Shown here: positions 55,389 to 63,887 of the stretch, in pieces
How positions within the stretch are numbered: position 1 is the stretch's first letter
Layout of the letters: the number at the start of each line of letters is the position of its first letter
Assembly (NCBI RefSeq): GCF_027498035.1
Contig: NZ_CP114978.1
Coordinates: 2,976,001-3,040,000 of the forward strand
Direction: 5' to 3'
Source of the DNA: Pseudoxanthomonas sp.
Lineage (GTDB): Bacteria; Pseudomonadota; Gammaproteobacteria; Xanthomonadales; Xanthomonadaceae
Length of the DNA: 64,000 nt
Position numbers and translations under genes: made by a program
Notes under the pieces: model-generated
Told to the model about the DNA's origin: nothing
Seen by the model: the letters and a program-made list of their open reading frames with translations, nothing else
Databases searched by the model: none

Positions 55389-56590
55389 GTAAACTCCCCC
55401 GTCAAGCAGACACATTAAAAGTAGAACTTCCGGCGTGTTGGTTGCGGTACTCGACAGGCGTCATGCCGCCAAGCGAATCGTGGGGTCGCAGTTCGTTGTA
55501 GTCGATCATCCACCAGTGCACAGCCTCGCAGACATCAACGAGTCTGGCGAACAGATGCTGGTCGAGTATTTCCTCACGGAAGGTGCGGTTGAAGCGCTCG
55601 ATGGAAGCATTCTGGTTGGGCTTGCCGGGTTGGATGTACTGGATCGCCACGCCGTTGGCCTTCAGCCAGCTGGTGAGCACTTCACCGAGGAACTCAGGCC
55701 CATTGTCCGAGCGAACCACCTGCGGCAGGCCATGGTCGCACTTGATCTGCTCGAACACGCGGACCAGCCGTTGCGAATTGATCGAGGTGTCGATCTCGAT
55801 GTGCAGTGCCTGGCGGTTGAAGTCGTCGACGACGTTGAAGGTACGGAAGCGTTGCCCACATGCCAGGGCATCGCTCATGAAGTCGACCGACCAGACCGTG
55901 TCAGGCAGTGCGGGGACATAGAGCGCAACGCGCCCTCGCTTGGGAAGGCGCCGCTTGGCGGCACGATGCAGGTTGAGCTTCATGGCCTTGTACACGCGAT
56001 AGATCCGCTTGGGATTCCAGACCGGGTGTGCCTTGCGCAGCTGATCGCTGCACTTCCAGAAGCCGCGGCTTGAGTGGGCTTCCACGAAACCGGCGATGGC
56101 CGCGATCAACTCGGCATCGCGCACCGTCCAGTCCAATGGCGGCGCGTACCACGCCGCTCTCGACAGACCGACACAGCACAGGACCGACGCAGTGGCCGCC
56201 CATGCACCTGGACCAGGTGCAGGACGGCCTCGCGCTTACGAGCCGGCCCTAGAGTTTTTTTTGCGATCAGATCCTTCATCGCCGCGTTGTCCAGCGCCAG
56301 CTCGGCGTACATCCGCTTGAGCTTGGCGTTCTCGGACTCGAGCTCCTTGACCCGGCGCAGCTCGGAGGCTTCCAGTACCGCCGTACTTGCTCTTCCACTG
56401 GTAATACGTCGCGGTGCTGATCCCGGCTTGGCGGCAGAGGTCCTTGACCGGTAGGCCCGCATCAGCCTGCTTGAGCGTGGCGACGATCTGCGACTCGGTG
56501 AACTTGGATGTACGCATGAAACCTCCTGGCTGGGGAAAGATGCCAGAAAGTTCTACTTATGCGGTCTCTGTCAGGCGGGGGAGCTTACGA
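55387..56590 (-). mobile_element. IS3-family insertion sequence
   Basis: About 1.2 kb. Imperfect terminal inverted repeats: left 55387 onward (TCGTAAACTCCCCCGTCAAG...) and right ending at 56590 (reverse complement TCGTAAGCTCCCCCGCCTGA...), matching over about 40 bases with ten or so differences, including the shared AGTAGAACTT block. OrfA/orfB are on the minus strand. No target duplication is obvious at the edges, so either the ends or the flank have changed. It interrupts the small gene at 55208. Confidence 0.88.
55402..56517 (-). pseudogene. IS3-family transposase orfA-orfB, frames disrupted
   Basis: OrfA (start 56517) has the helix-turn-helix KFTESQIVATLKQADAGLPVKDLCRQAGIS and leucine-zipper-like SELRRVKELESENAKLKRMYAELAL. 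OrfB has the DDE integrase core: DTVWSVDFMSDAL (D), VVRSDNGPEFLG (D), NQNASIERFNRTFREEIL (E). Three departures from the family: an extra base at 56375 inside orfA, a missing base near 56170 in orfB, and eight T (A on the coding strand) at 56255-56262 where seven would give the usual stop KKL* and -1 slippage. The DDE domain itself is intact. Confidence 0.85.
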
Positions 56591-56743
56591 AAATTCCACT
56601 TCTGACTCCTGCTAATCCGCGGGGGGATTACCAATTGTCCGCAGCTCAGGCCAGCCTTAAGTGGTCGCGTTGCTGTTGAAGCGCGTCAGGGGAGTGGTTG
56701 CTGCATCGAACTCAAGCGCGATACGCGTAGGCCGGGTGTGTCC

Positions 56744-57676
56744 TCAGCGCGGTCGCTGCAGGAAATCCACGATCGACTGCACCCAGGCGGCGTGGCTGTC
56801 TTCGACATGGGCGACGTGGTCGGCGTGGGGCAGGGTGACCCAGCTGCGGTCTTCGCTGCCCAGGCGCACGTACAGGTGGGCGTTTTCGGCCTGGGTGGCG
56901 AGGGGATCGTTGACGCCGCGTAGCAGCAGGACGGGTAGGTCCTTGACCTGCTCGGGCTGGAAGTCGAACTGCGCGCCTGCGCGCCAGTCAGTGCGGACCG
57001 GATCGGCGGCCAGCGCCTGGTCGACATAGGCCTGTCGCACGGCATCCGGTACGGCGCCGGCGGTGATGAAGTCCGAGGCGGCGCCATCGGCGGTGGTGCG
57101 TTCGCGTGGTGGCTTGCCGGTCGGTTCGGGCTGGGCCGGTTCGGGCGCATCGACATCGTTGGGAAAGCCGTACAGCACCAGTGCCGATAGCGTCTTGGGT
57201 TGCGCTTGGGCAGCCAACAAAGCCACGCGCGCGCCGTTGGAATAGCCCAGCAACGCCGGCGCTGGCAGTTGTGGATGGCGCGCGGCAATCCAGGCCAGGG
57301 TCTGTTCGACATCGGCCACTGCGCGCACGGGCGTGTTCCAGCCATCGCGTTGGCGCGGCGTGGCGCCGTAGCCGCGCAGGTCCAGGGCGTAGGCGGCGTA
57401 GCCGGCCTTGGCTAGCGCGGCCAGCACCGAACGCGAATCGGTCGCTTCGCCCGGCACCTGCAGGTCGAAGTTGGGCAGCGAACTCCAGGTGCGGCCATGC
57501 ACCAGCAGGATCGCACCGCGCGGCTGCGCCGGCACGCGCGACCAGACCGCGAGCGACTGGCCGTCGTCGGCCTTGACCTGCTGCAGTTGGGTGCCCGGCC
57601 CGGGTTGCGGCCGCGCCTGCAGGGCAAAGGTGGGTAACAGCAGCAACAGGGCCAGGCAGGCAGTGCGGAGCTTCAT
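56744..57676 (-). CDS. Secreted alpha/beta hydrolase
   Basis: 310 residues with signal peptide (LALLLLLPTFALQA). Fold motifs: oxyanion region LLVHGRTW, nucleophile elbow GYSNG (Ser near 146), Asp in LLRGVNDPL, His in LPHADHVAHVED. Likely an esterase or lipase-like enzyme. It follows the pca genes on the same strand, but is 231 bases beyond pcaC with a REP element between, so operon membership is uncertain. Substrate unknown. Confidence 0.85.
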   Translation of the reverse strand: MKLRTACLALLLLLPTFALQARPQPGPGTQLQQVKADDGQSLAVWSRVPAQPRGAILLVHGRTWSSLPNFDLQVPGEATDSRSVLAALAKAGYAAYALDLRGYGATPRQRDGWNTPVRAVADVEQTLAWIAARHPQLPAPALLGYSNGARVALLAAQAQPKTLSALVLYGFPNDVDAPEPAQPEPTGKPPRERTTADGAASDFITAGAVPDAVRQAYVDQALAADPVRTDWRAGAQFDFQPEQVKDLPVLLLRGVNDPLATQAENAHLYVRLGSEDRSWVTLPHADHVAHVEDSHAAWVQSIVDFLQRPR

Positions 57677-57794
57677 CGCGCGTGTCTCGTCGTGGGGGTG
57701 AACAGGCCGGCGTTCGCCGGGCCAGGTCGCATGATCGCCTGATTCGTTGAAGCTTCTACATGGCCGCAGGTGATGCGCTCATGCCGAAGCCCAT

Positions 57795-57888
57795 GTAGAG
57801 CGGAGCTTGTGGCAATCCCATCTTGGGGACTCCGCTGGGGCTTTCCTGGTGACCCGTCCGAAGAGCAGCGGAGCAAGCTCCGCTCTAC
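57795..57888. repeat. SMAG-type (GTAG-headed) REP pair
   Basis: Bounded by GTAGAGCGGAGCTTG (57795) and its reverse complement CAAGCTCCGCTCTAC (ending 57888). The right unit is a full hairpin (AGCGGAGC-aag/ctt-GCTCCGCT type). GTAG-headed stem-loops are a known REP class in Stenotrophomonas, moved by RAYT transposases. Positions 57795-57837 are identical, inverted, to 62595-62637. Confidence 0.8.
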
Positions 57889-57907
57889 AGGTTGGCCGTA
57901 TTGCGGG

Positions 57908-58291
57908 TTATTCGGCAGCCTGTTCTTCCAGGATCGGCTTGGCCAGCGCGAAGGCATGGTTAGCCGCAGGCACGCCGCAGTAGATCGCGGTCTGCAGCAG
58001 CACTTCCTTGATCTGGTCGGCACTGACGCCGTTGTTGCGCGCGGCGCGGATGTGCAGCTTGAACTCTTCGTCGTGGCCCAGCGCGACCATCATCGCGATG
58101 GTCAGCAGCGAGCGGGTATGGCGCGGCAGGCCTTCGCGCGTCCACACCTCGCCCCAGGCAGCGCGGGTGATGAAGTCCTGGAACTCGGTGGTGAAGTCGG
58201 TGCGTGCCTCCAGCGAGCGTTGCACGTGCGCCTCGCCCAGCACCGCCTTGCGTACCGTCAGTCCAGCTTCGTAACGGGCTTGTTCGTCCAT
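57908..58291 (-). CDS. pcaC: 4-carboxymuconolactone decarboxylase
   Basis: 127 residues, AhpD-like fold: YEAGLTVRKAVLGEAHVQRSLEA, then ITRAAWGEVWTREGLPRHTRSLLTIAMMVALGHDEEFKLHIRAARNNGVSADQIKEVLLQTAIYCGVPAANHAF, which covers the family's conserved His and Glu positions. It converts 4-carboxymuconolactone to the beta-ketoadipate enol-lactone. Normal length. Placed directly after pcaD in the pca cluster, about 40 bases apart. Confidence 0.93.
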   Translation of the reverse strand: MDEQARYEAGLTVRKAVLGEAHVQRSLEARTDFTTEFQDFITRAAWGEVWTREGLPRHTRSLLTIAMMVALGHDEEFKLHIRAARNNGVSADQIKEVLLQTAIYCGVPAANHAFALAKPILEEQAAE

Positions 58292-58331
58292 CGTGGGATC
58301 TCTTTGAGTGTGTGGGTCAGGCGCGCAGGGC

Positions 58332-59113
58332 TCAGTCGTTCAGGAACGCGCGCAGCGCGCCGGTGAAGCCAGCCGGTGATTCGACGTTGCAGATATGGCG
58401 GCCGGGCACCTGGGCGAAGCGGCCATCGGCGACGGTGTCGGCGATGTGCTGCAGATCGCTGGGTGGGCAGACCGGGTCGTCATCGCCGGCGATGGTCAGC
58501 AGCGGCACGGTGATCTTCGACAAGGTCTCGCGGAAATCCGCGCCGCCCACGGCATTGCAGCAGCCGGCGTAGCCTTCTGGCGTGGTCGCCAGGAACACGT
58601 CGATGATGTCCTTGACCTGTTCTTCGTGGGAGTCGACGTGAAGTGCTCGGTGAACCAGCGCGTGACCGTGCCTTCGGCCAGCGGCTTCATGCCACTTTCC
58701 AGCACGCCGGTGATGCGCTGCGCCCAGCCCTCGGTATTGCCGATCTTGGCCGCGGTCGTGCACACCACCAGCTTGTCCAGGCGCGCGGCGGCGTTGAGGC
58801 CCAGCCATTGGCCGGTGAGGCCACCGATGGACAGGCCGCAGAAATGGGTCTTCCCGATCTGTAGCGCATCCCACAGCGCGATGACATCGCCACCGAGTTG
58901 ATCGATGGTGTACAGGCCATCGGCGGCGGTGGACTGGCCGTGGCCGCGACGGTCGTAACGCAGGATGCGGAAGTCCTTGGCCAGCTCGGCCACCTGCAGG
59001 TCCCACATGCTCAGGTCGGTGCCCAGTGAGTTGCAGAAGGTTAGCCAGGGCGCGCCTTCGGCGCCGTCGATGCGGAAATGCAGGCGATGGGTGGGCAGGT
59101 CGAGGAAGGGCAT
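58332..59113 (-). pseudogene. pcaD: 3-oxoadipate enol-lactonase, frame broken by one missing base
   Basis: Start ATG 59113 (MPFLDLPTHRLHFRID). N-terminal two thirds in one frame: LRYDRRGHGQS, nucleophile elbow GLSIGG, then TRWFTEHF. The rest continues in the neighbouring frame: HVDSHEEQVKDIID ... IAGDDDPVCPP (acid residue), GRHICNVESPAGF (catalytic His). One base is missing at 58640-58641 on the plus strand (GTG should read GTGG), after which about 260 residues are restored. It hydrolyses enol-lactone to beta-ketoadipate. All catalytic residues are present, so a read error is likely. Confidence 0.88.
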
Positions 59114-59141
59114 GGGGCGTTGCTCCGTTGCTTTCAGAAAA

Positions 59142-60479
59142 TCAGTCGGCCGCGAGGACGCGGTCGATCCAGGTATCGGCCATGCCGCGCCAGCTGTCTG
59201 CGGCGAACAGGGCGTCGAGTTGCGTGGCGCCGAGGACCGCGGTGACGTGCGCGTCTTCACCCAGAACCTCACGCAGGTGGCGGCCTTCACCGACCGAGCG
59301 CTTGGCGGCGGCTTCGACCAGCGCATGCGCAGCGGCCTTGCCCAGCGAAGCGGCCAAGGTCACCGACACGGCTTCGGCGTAGAGCAGGCCGCCAAAGCTG
59401 TCCAGGTGCGCCGCCATGCGTGCGCGGTCCAGCTGCAGGCCGTCCAGCACGATGCGCATCTGCGCCAGGCTGCCGGCGGTGAGGCGGATGATCTCCGGCA
59501 GGGTTTCCCATTCGGCATGCCACTGGCCGGGTGCGCGTTCGTGCGGCTGGTTCATCGCGGCGAACAGCGTGGAGACCAGGCCAGGCACGCGCGTGGCGGC
59601 GGCAATCGCGCCGACGCAGCCGACCGGATTGCGCTTGTGCGGCATCGCCGACGAGCCGCCCTTGCCTACGCCGGAAGGCTCGAAGGCCTCGGCGACTTCG
59701 GATTGCATCAACAGCACGAGATCTGTGGCGATCTTGCCCAGCGCACCGGCCAGCAGCGCGAAGGCCGTGCCGACTTCGACGATGCGGTCGCGCGAGGTAT
59801 GCCACGGCAATGCGGGCAGCGGCAGCTTGAGTTCGTCGGCGAGCGCTTGTGCAACCTCCAGCCCGCGATCTTGCAGCGAAGCCAGGGTGCCGGCAGCACC
59901 GCCGAACTGCAGCACCAACGCCTCCTCGCGCAGCGCATGCAGGCGCTTGCGTGCGCGCTGCAGCGCGTCGAGCCAGCCGGCAGCCTTCAGCCCGAAGGTG
60001 ACCGGCACCGCCTGTTGCAACAGCGTGCGGCCGGGCAGGCCGGTCGCGCGCTCAGCATCGGCGAGCGCATGCAGGGTGGCGCAGACCGCATCGAGCTTCG
60101 GCGTGATCGCATCCAGCGCGGCGCGTAGCTGCAGCACCGTGCCGGTATCGATCACGTCCTGGCTGGTCGCGCCCCAGTGCACCCAGCGCGATGCGTCTTC
60201 GTCGAGGGCCATGACCTTGGCGGTCAGGGCCTTGACCAGCGGGATCGCCGGATTACCGGACAGGGCGGTGGCTGCACCGAGCGCGGTGATATCGAAGGTG
60301 CCCGCGTCGCAGGCACCGGTGATGTGCGCGACGACGGTTTCGGGGATGACGCCGCATGCGGCTTCCGCACGCGCCAGCGCCGCCTCGAAATCCAGCATGC
60401 CCTGCAGGCGCGCGGTGTCATCGAACAGCGCATCGATTGCGGGATCGCCGAACAAGGGTGCAAGCAGCTGGGAAGTCAT
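59142..60479 (-). CDS. pcaB: 3-carboxy-cis,cis-muconate cycloisomerase
   Basis: 445 residues of the fumarase/aspartase superfamily: DEDASRWVHWGATSQDVIDTG, GRTLLQQAVPVTFGLKAAGW, and the signature GKGGSSAMPHKRNPVGC (Ser of the SSxMPxKxNP loop near residue 274). It converts 3-carboxymuconate to 4-carboxymuconolactone. It starts the pcaB-pcaD-pcaC part of the cluster, separated from pcaG by 686 bases of repeats. Confidence 0.93.
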   Translation of the reverse strand: MTSQLLAPLFGDPAIDALFDDTARLQGMLDFEAALARAEAACGVIPETVVAHITGACDAGTFDITALGAATALSGNPAIPLVKALTAKVMALDEDASRWVHWGATSQDVIDTGTVLQLRAALDAITPKLDAVCATLHALADAERATGLPGRTLLQQAVPVTFGLKAAGWLDALQRARKRLHALREEALVLQFGGAAGTLASLQDRGLEVAQALADELKLPLPALPWHTSRDRIVEVGTAFALLAGALGKIATDLVLLMQSEVAEAFEPSGVGKGGSSAMPHKRNPVGCVGAIAAATRVPGLVSTLFAAMNQPHERAPGQWHAEWETLPEIIRLTAGSLAQMRIVLDGLQLDRARMAAHLDSFGGLLYAEAVSVTLAASLGKAAAHALVEAAAKRSVGEGRHLREVLGEDAHVTAVLGATQLDALFAADSWRGMADTWIDRVLAAD

Positions 60480-60549
60480 CGATCCGGATCTCGGGTGTTC
60501 GGTGGTTGTCGGTGATTATGCTGCGCCAGGTGGGCGAAGCATGACGTCA

Positions 60550-60820
60550 AGCTTTTCTGCTGTTGCTGTTGCTGTTGCTGTTTTTGCTTTGGATCTTGAT
60601 CTATTCGAGCCGTAGAGCGAGCCGAGCATCGCAGGAAGGCAGGGCCGAAGAGGCGCGGATGTCTGAGCGCAGCGAGTTCCGCGCCGTGCCCTGGCTTCCG
60701 AGAAGCGCAGGGGACCGGCGCGTAGCGGCGGCGAGTGTCCGGCGAAGGCGGTTTTGCTTCCTTTTGCCAAGACAAAAGGGAGTCGTGTCGCGAAGCGGCG
60801 CGAAAGCTCTGCAATTGATT
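60550..60820 (+). repeat. Dispersed structured repeat, copy B
   Basis: Same order as copy A: TGTTGC-type hexamer repeat (60553-60580), TTTTTGCTTTGGATCTTGAT, GAGCCGTAGAGCGAGCCGAGCA, hairpin 1 with outer arms 60634-60645 / 60688-60699 (one mismatch) and inner arms 60652-60659 / 60678-60685 around the conserved loop TGTCTGAGCGCAGCGAGT, hairpin 2 near 60715-60730, hairpin 3 CCTTTTG-CCAAGA-CAAAAGG (60760-60779), hairpin 4 CGTGTCGC-gaa-GCGGCGCG with wobble pairs, end GCGAAAGC. It is inverted relative to copy C. Confidence 0.8.
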
Positions 60821-60864
60821 GTTCTTTCATCGTTGTCACGGATCAAAAGCGCCGTGCAGAGCAG

Positions 60865-61125
60865 GAGCAAAGCTTTCACACCGCTTCGCGGTGCGAGCCA
60901 CTTTTGTCGTGGCAAAAGTAGCCAAAACCGTGGGCGCCGACGCGAGCCGGCCTACGGCCGGTTCCCTGCACTCCTCGTCTGATCGGGCACGGCGCCCAAA
61001 CTCGCTGCGCTCAGACAAGGGCGCCTCTTCGGCCCGATCAAGCTCCGGTGCTCGGCTCGCTTTAAAGGCGCTGAAGATCAAAATCACGAGCAACCGCAAC
61101 CGCAACCGCAACCGCAAAAAACAAA
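60865..61125 (-). repeat. Dispersed structured repeat, copy C (inverted)
   Basis: Reverse orientation of A and B. On the plus strand: hairpin 4 CACCGC-ttc-GCGGTG (60879-60893), hairpin 3 ACTTTTG-TCGTGG-CAAAAGT (60900-60919), hairpin 2 CCGGCC-tac-GGCCGG (60947-60961), hairpin 1 outer arms TGATCGGGC / GCCCGATCA (60980-60988 / 61032-61040), inner arms GGCGCCC / GGGCGCC (60991-60997 / 61019-61025) around AACTCGCTGCGCTCAGACAA, and GCAACC hexamer repeat (61092-61118). Arm sequences differ from A and B but still pair. Confidence 0.8.
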
Positions 61126-61165
61126 ACAACCTCAGCAACAAGGCCGCCTTTCGGCGGCCCTTGGA

Positions 61166-61729
61166 TCAATAGCTGAAGAACACCGTTTCACCGGTGCCCT
61201 GCATCCGTACATCCCAGGTGTATTGGCCCGGTGACAGCTGCCGGGCGACCAGCGTGTCGCGGCGCTCGGCCGGGACCAGCGCCAGGATCCCATCCTCCCC
61301 ATTGCTGGCCTCGTCGGAAAAATAGATCCGCGTCGGCGAGGCCTTCAACAGGCCGCGCATGAAGACCAGCGCCACCAGGTGTGGCGCCTGCTTCGCACCC
61401 TTCAACCCCGGCACGCGTCCCGGCTTGATCGTGGTGAAGGAGAAGCGGCCCTGGTCGTCGGTCGGCACGCGGCCCCAGCCGTGGAAGGCCGGATCGTGGT
61501 CGCCGTGGCGGGGGTCTTCGGCATGCGCGTAGATGCCGTCGGCATCGGCCTGCCACAGTTCCAGCACCGCATCGCTGACCGGAGCGCCCAGGCCGTCATA
61601 CACGGTGCCGGTGACCTGCACGCGCGTGCCCTTGGCATCGGCCGGGGCGATATCGGTGTTGTAGAGCGGCTCCAGGCCAAGCCGGTAGTACGGGCCGACG
61701 GTCTGCCAGGGTGTGGATTGAAAGCTCAT
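61166..61729 (-). CDS. pcaG: Protocatechuate 3,4-dioxygenase alpha subunit
   Basis: 187 residues: TPWQTVGPYYRLGLEPLYNTDIAP, then VYDGLGAPVSDAVLELWQADADGIYAHAEDPRHGDHDPAFHGWGRVPTDDQGRFSFTTIKPGR, typical of the alpha chain, which lacks the iron ligands. With PcaH it forms the iron(III) intradiol dioxygenase that opens protocatechuate to 3-carboxymuconate. It starts 3 bases after the pcaH stop. Confidence 0.95.
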   Translation of the reverse strand: MSFQSTPWQTVGPYYRLGLEPLYNTDIAPADAKGTRVQVTGTVYDGLGAPVSDAVLELWQADADGIYAHAEDPRHGDHDPAFHGWGRVPTDDQGRFSFTTIKPGRVPGLKGAKQAPHLVALVFMRGLLKASPTRIYFSDEASNGEDGILALVPAERRDTLVARQLSPGQYTWDVRMQGTGETVFFSY

Positions 61730-61732
61730 GGT

Positions 61733-62443
61733 TTACTCCCAGACGGTCTGCTTGCGACCGCGCAGCACGATGTCGAAACGGTAGCCCAGCGCGAACTCGT
61801 TCTCGGTGGTTTCCCAGTCGAAGGACGAGACCATGCGCAGCGCGGCTTTTGGATCGGGCACGCAGTTGTAGATCGGGTCGAACGCCAGCAGCGGATCGTT
61901 CGGGAAATACATCTGGGTGACCAGGCGCTGGCCGATGCCTCCGCCATGCAGCGAGAAGTGGATGTGCGCCGGACGCCAGGCGTTGTAGTGGTTGCGCCAC
62001 GGGTAGGCGCCGGGCTTGATCGTCTTGAAGCGATAGCGGCCGTGTTCGTCGGTCAGCACCTGGCCGGTGCCCTTGAAATTGGGGTCTAGCGGCGCGTCGT
62101 GCTGGTCGCCCTTGTGCAGGTAGCGGCCGGCGGCGTTGCACTGCCAGACCTCGACCACAGTGTTGCGCACGGGCTTGCCGTTCTCATCCAGTACGCGGCC
62201 GGAGACGATGATGCGCTCACCCAGCGGCTGGCCCGGGAAGCCGGCAGTCAGGTCGGCGCCGTGTTCGCCCAGGGTCAGGCGGTCCAGCGTGGGGCCGGTC
62301 ACTTCCGACAGCGTCACCGGGATCGCGATGGGCTCGCTACCGACGCCACGCAGCACCGTCGATGCGTAGGACGGGTGGATGAAAGGTGGTTGCGAGCCGG
62401 GGTAGGGCTTGCGGTAACCGAGGAGGGGCTTGGATTCGCTCAT
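61733..62443 (-). CDS. pcaH: Protocatechuate 3,4-dioxygenase beta subunit
   Basis: 236 residues. Iron-site residues are visible: Tyr in GRYLHKGDQHDAPLDPNFKG, Tyr in GAYPWRNHYNAWRPAHIHFS and the two His of AHIHF. The N-terminal PPFIHPSYASTVLRG is family-typical. Start set at MSESKPLLGYR; a longer in-frame reading upstream runs through the SMAG repeat and is rejected. Partner of pcaG. Confidence 0.95.
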   Translation of the reverse strand: MSESKPLLGYRKPYPGSQPPFIHPSYASTVLRGVGSEPIAIPVTLSEVTGPTLDRLTLGEHGADLTAGFPGQPLGERIIVSGRVLDENGKPVRNTVVEVWQCNAAGRYLHKGDQHDAPLDPNFKGTGQVLTDEHGRYRFKTIKPGAYPWRNHYNAWRPAHIHFSLHGGGIGQRLVTQMYFPNDPLLAFDPIYNCVPDPKAALRMVSSFDWETTENEFALGYRFDIVLRGRKQTVWE

Positions 62444-62501
62444 CGCGGACTCCGTTGGCGGGGCGGCGCTGGACGCCGCGGGCTTGCTTGTTGTTGTCTT
62501 T

Positions 62502-62637
62502 GTAGAGCGGACCTTGGTCCGCTGTTGTTGCTTTGCTGCTGCTTGGCGCGCTTGGAAGGATGCATCGCTTCGGCCCAATACTTCGGTAAGGCCGCAGCGG
62601 AGTCCCCAAGATGGGATTGCCACAAGCTCCGCTCTAC
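62502..62637. repeat. SMAG-type (GTAG-headed) REP pair between pcaH and pcaF
   Basis: GTAGAGCGGACCTTGGTCCGCTG (62502) is a full GTAG stem-loop: AGCGGACC-ttg-GGTCCGCT. The element ends CAAGCTCCGCTCTAC at 62637 in opposite orientation. Its last 43 bases (62595-62637) are the exact reverse complement of 57795-57837. Confidence 0.8.
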
Positions 62638-62666
62638 AAAAACGCAGGGCGGGGCATTCCGATGGA

Positions 62667-63876
62667 TCAGACGCGTTCGATCGCCAGCGCCACGCCCTGG
62701 CCGACGCCGATGCACATGGTCGCAAGACCACGCCTGCCACCGGAAGCCTCCAGTTGCCGCAACAGCGTCAGGGTGATGCGTGCGCCGCTCATGCCCAGCG
62801 GATGGCCGATGGCGATGGCGCCGCCGTTGGCATTGACGTGCGCGGCATCGTCGGCGATGCCGAGTTCACGCATGCAGGCCAGGCCCTGCGCGGCGAAGGC
62901 TTCGTTGAGTTCGATTGCATCGAAGTCGCCGATCTTCAGGCCCAAACGCGCCATCAGTTTCTGCGTGGCAGGGACCGGGCCGATGCCCATGTAAGCCGGT
63001 TCCACGCCGGCCGAGGCGAAGCCCAGCACGCGGGCACGCGGGGTCAGGCCCAGCGCCTTGACCTGTTCGCCCGAAGCCAGCAGCAGCGCGGCGGCGCCGT
63101 CGTTGATGCCCGAGGCATTGCCGGCGGTCACCGTGCCCGGCTGGCGGAAGATCGGCTTGAGCTTGGCCAGTGCTTCCAGGGTGGTGTCGGCGCGCGGATG
63201 TTCGTCGCGGGTCACCTCGATGGTCTCGCCACGCTTCTTGCCCGGCGCGGTCACCGCGGTGATCTCGCCGTCGAAGAACCCTGCCGCCTGCGCGGCGGCC
63301 GCGCGCTGCTGGCTGCGTAGCGCGAACAGATCCTGGTCCTCGCGCGAGATGCCGTAGCGTGCGGCCACGTTCTCGGCGGTTTCGCCCATCAGATCCACGC
63401 CGTACTCGGCTTTCATCTTCGGGTTGATGAAACGCCAGCCCATCGTGGTGTCTTCGATCTGCTGGTTGCGGGCGAAGGCGCTCTCGGCCTTGCCCATCAC
63501 CCAGGGCGCGCGCGACATCGACTCGACGCCACCGGCGATGGCCAGGCCCAGTTCACCGGCGCGGATGCCGCGCGAGACGGTGCCGATGGCATCCAGGCCC
63601 GAGCCGCACAGGCGGTTGAGCGTGCTGCCCGGCACGGTCGAATGGCAGGCCGGCCAGCAGCAGGCTCATGCGCGCGACGTTGCGGTTGTCTTCGCCGGCC
63701 TGGTTGGCGCAGCCCAGGTACACGTCTTCGATCAGCGCCGGGTCGATGCCCGGATTGCGCGCGATCAGCGCTTTCAGCGGCACCGCGCCCAGGTCGTCGG
63801 CGCGCACGCCGGCCAGCGCGCCGCCGTAGCGGCCCACGGGTGTGCGGATGCCATCGATGATGAAGGTTTCGCTCAT
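62667..63876 (-). pseudogene. pcaF: 3-oxoadipyl-CoA thiolase, frame broken by one extra base
   Basis: The start (63876, MSETFIIDGIRTPVGRYGG) and the first 75 residues are in one frame. The rest, from PGSTLNRLCGSGLDAIG (nucleophile Cys in LCGSG), is in another. Removing one G from GG at 63636-63637 (plus strand) restores LPFDVPGSTLNR and about 402 residues. Downstream: GGVESMSRAPWVMGK, TVTAGNASGINDGAAALLLASG, GGAIAIGHPLGMSGAR (catalytic His) and CIGVGQG (second Cys). It cleaves beta-ketoadipyl-CoA to succinyl-CoA and acetyl-CoA. Otherwise intact. Confidence 0.88.
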
Positions 63877-63887
63877 TGCATCGCTCC

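Noticed and set aside
60558..61125. CRISPR array
   Set aside because: The short tandem units are hexamer microsatellites and the longer repeats are hairpin elements in opposite orientation; no regularly spaced repeats with unique spacers and no cas genes.
62444..62740. 99-residue N-terminal extension of PcaH
   Set aside because: It is the translation of the SMAG repeat and the pcaF end; PcaH begins at MSESKPLLGYR as in its family.
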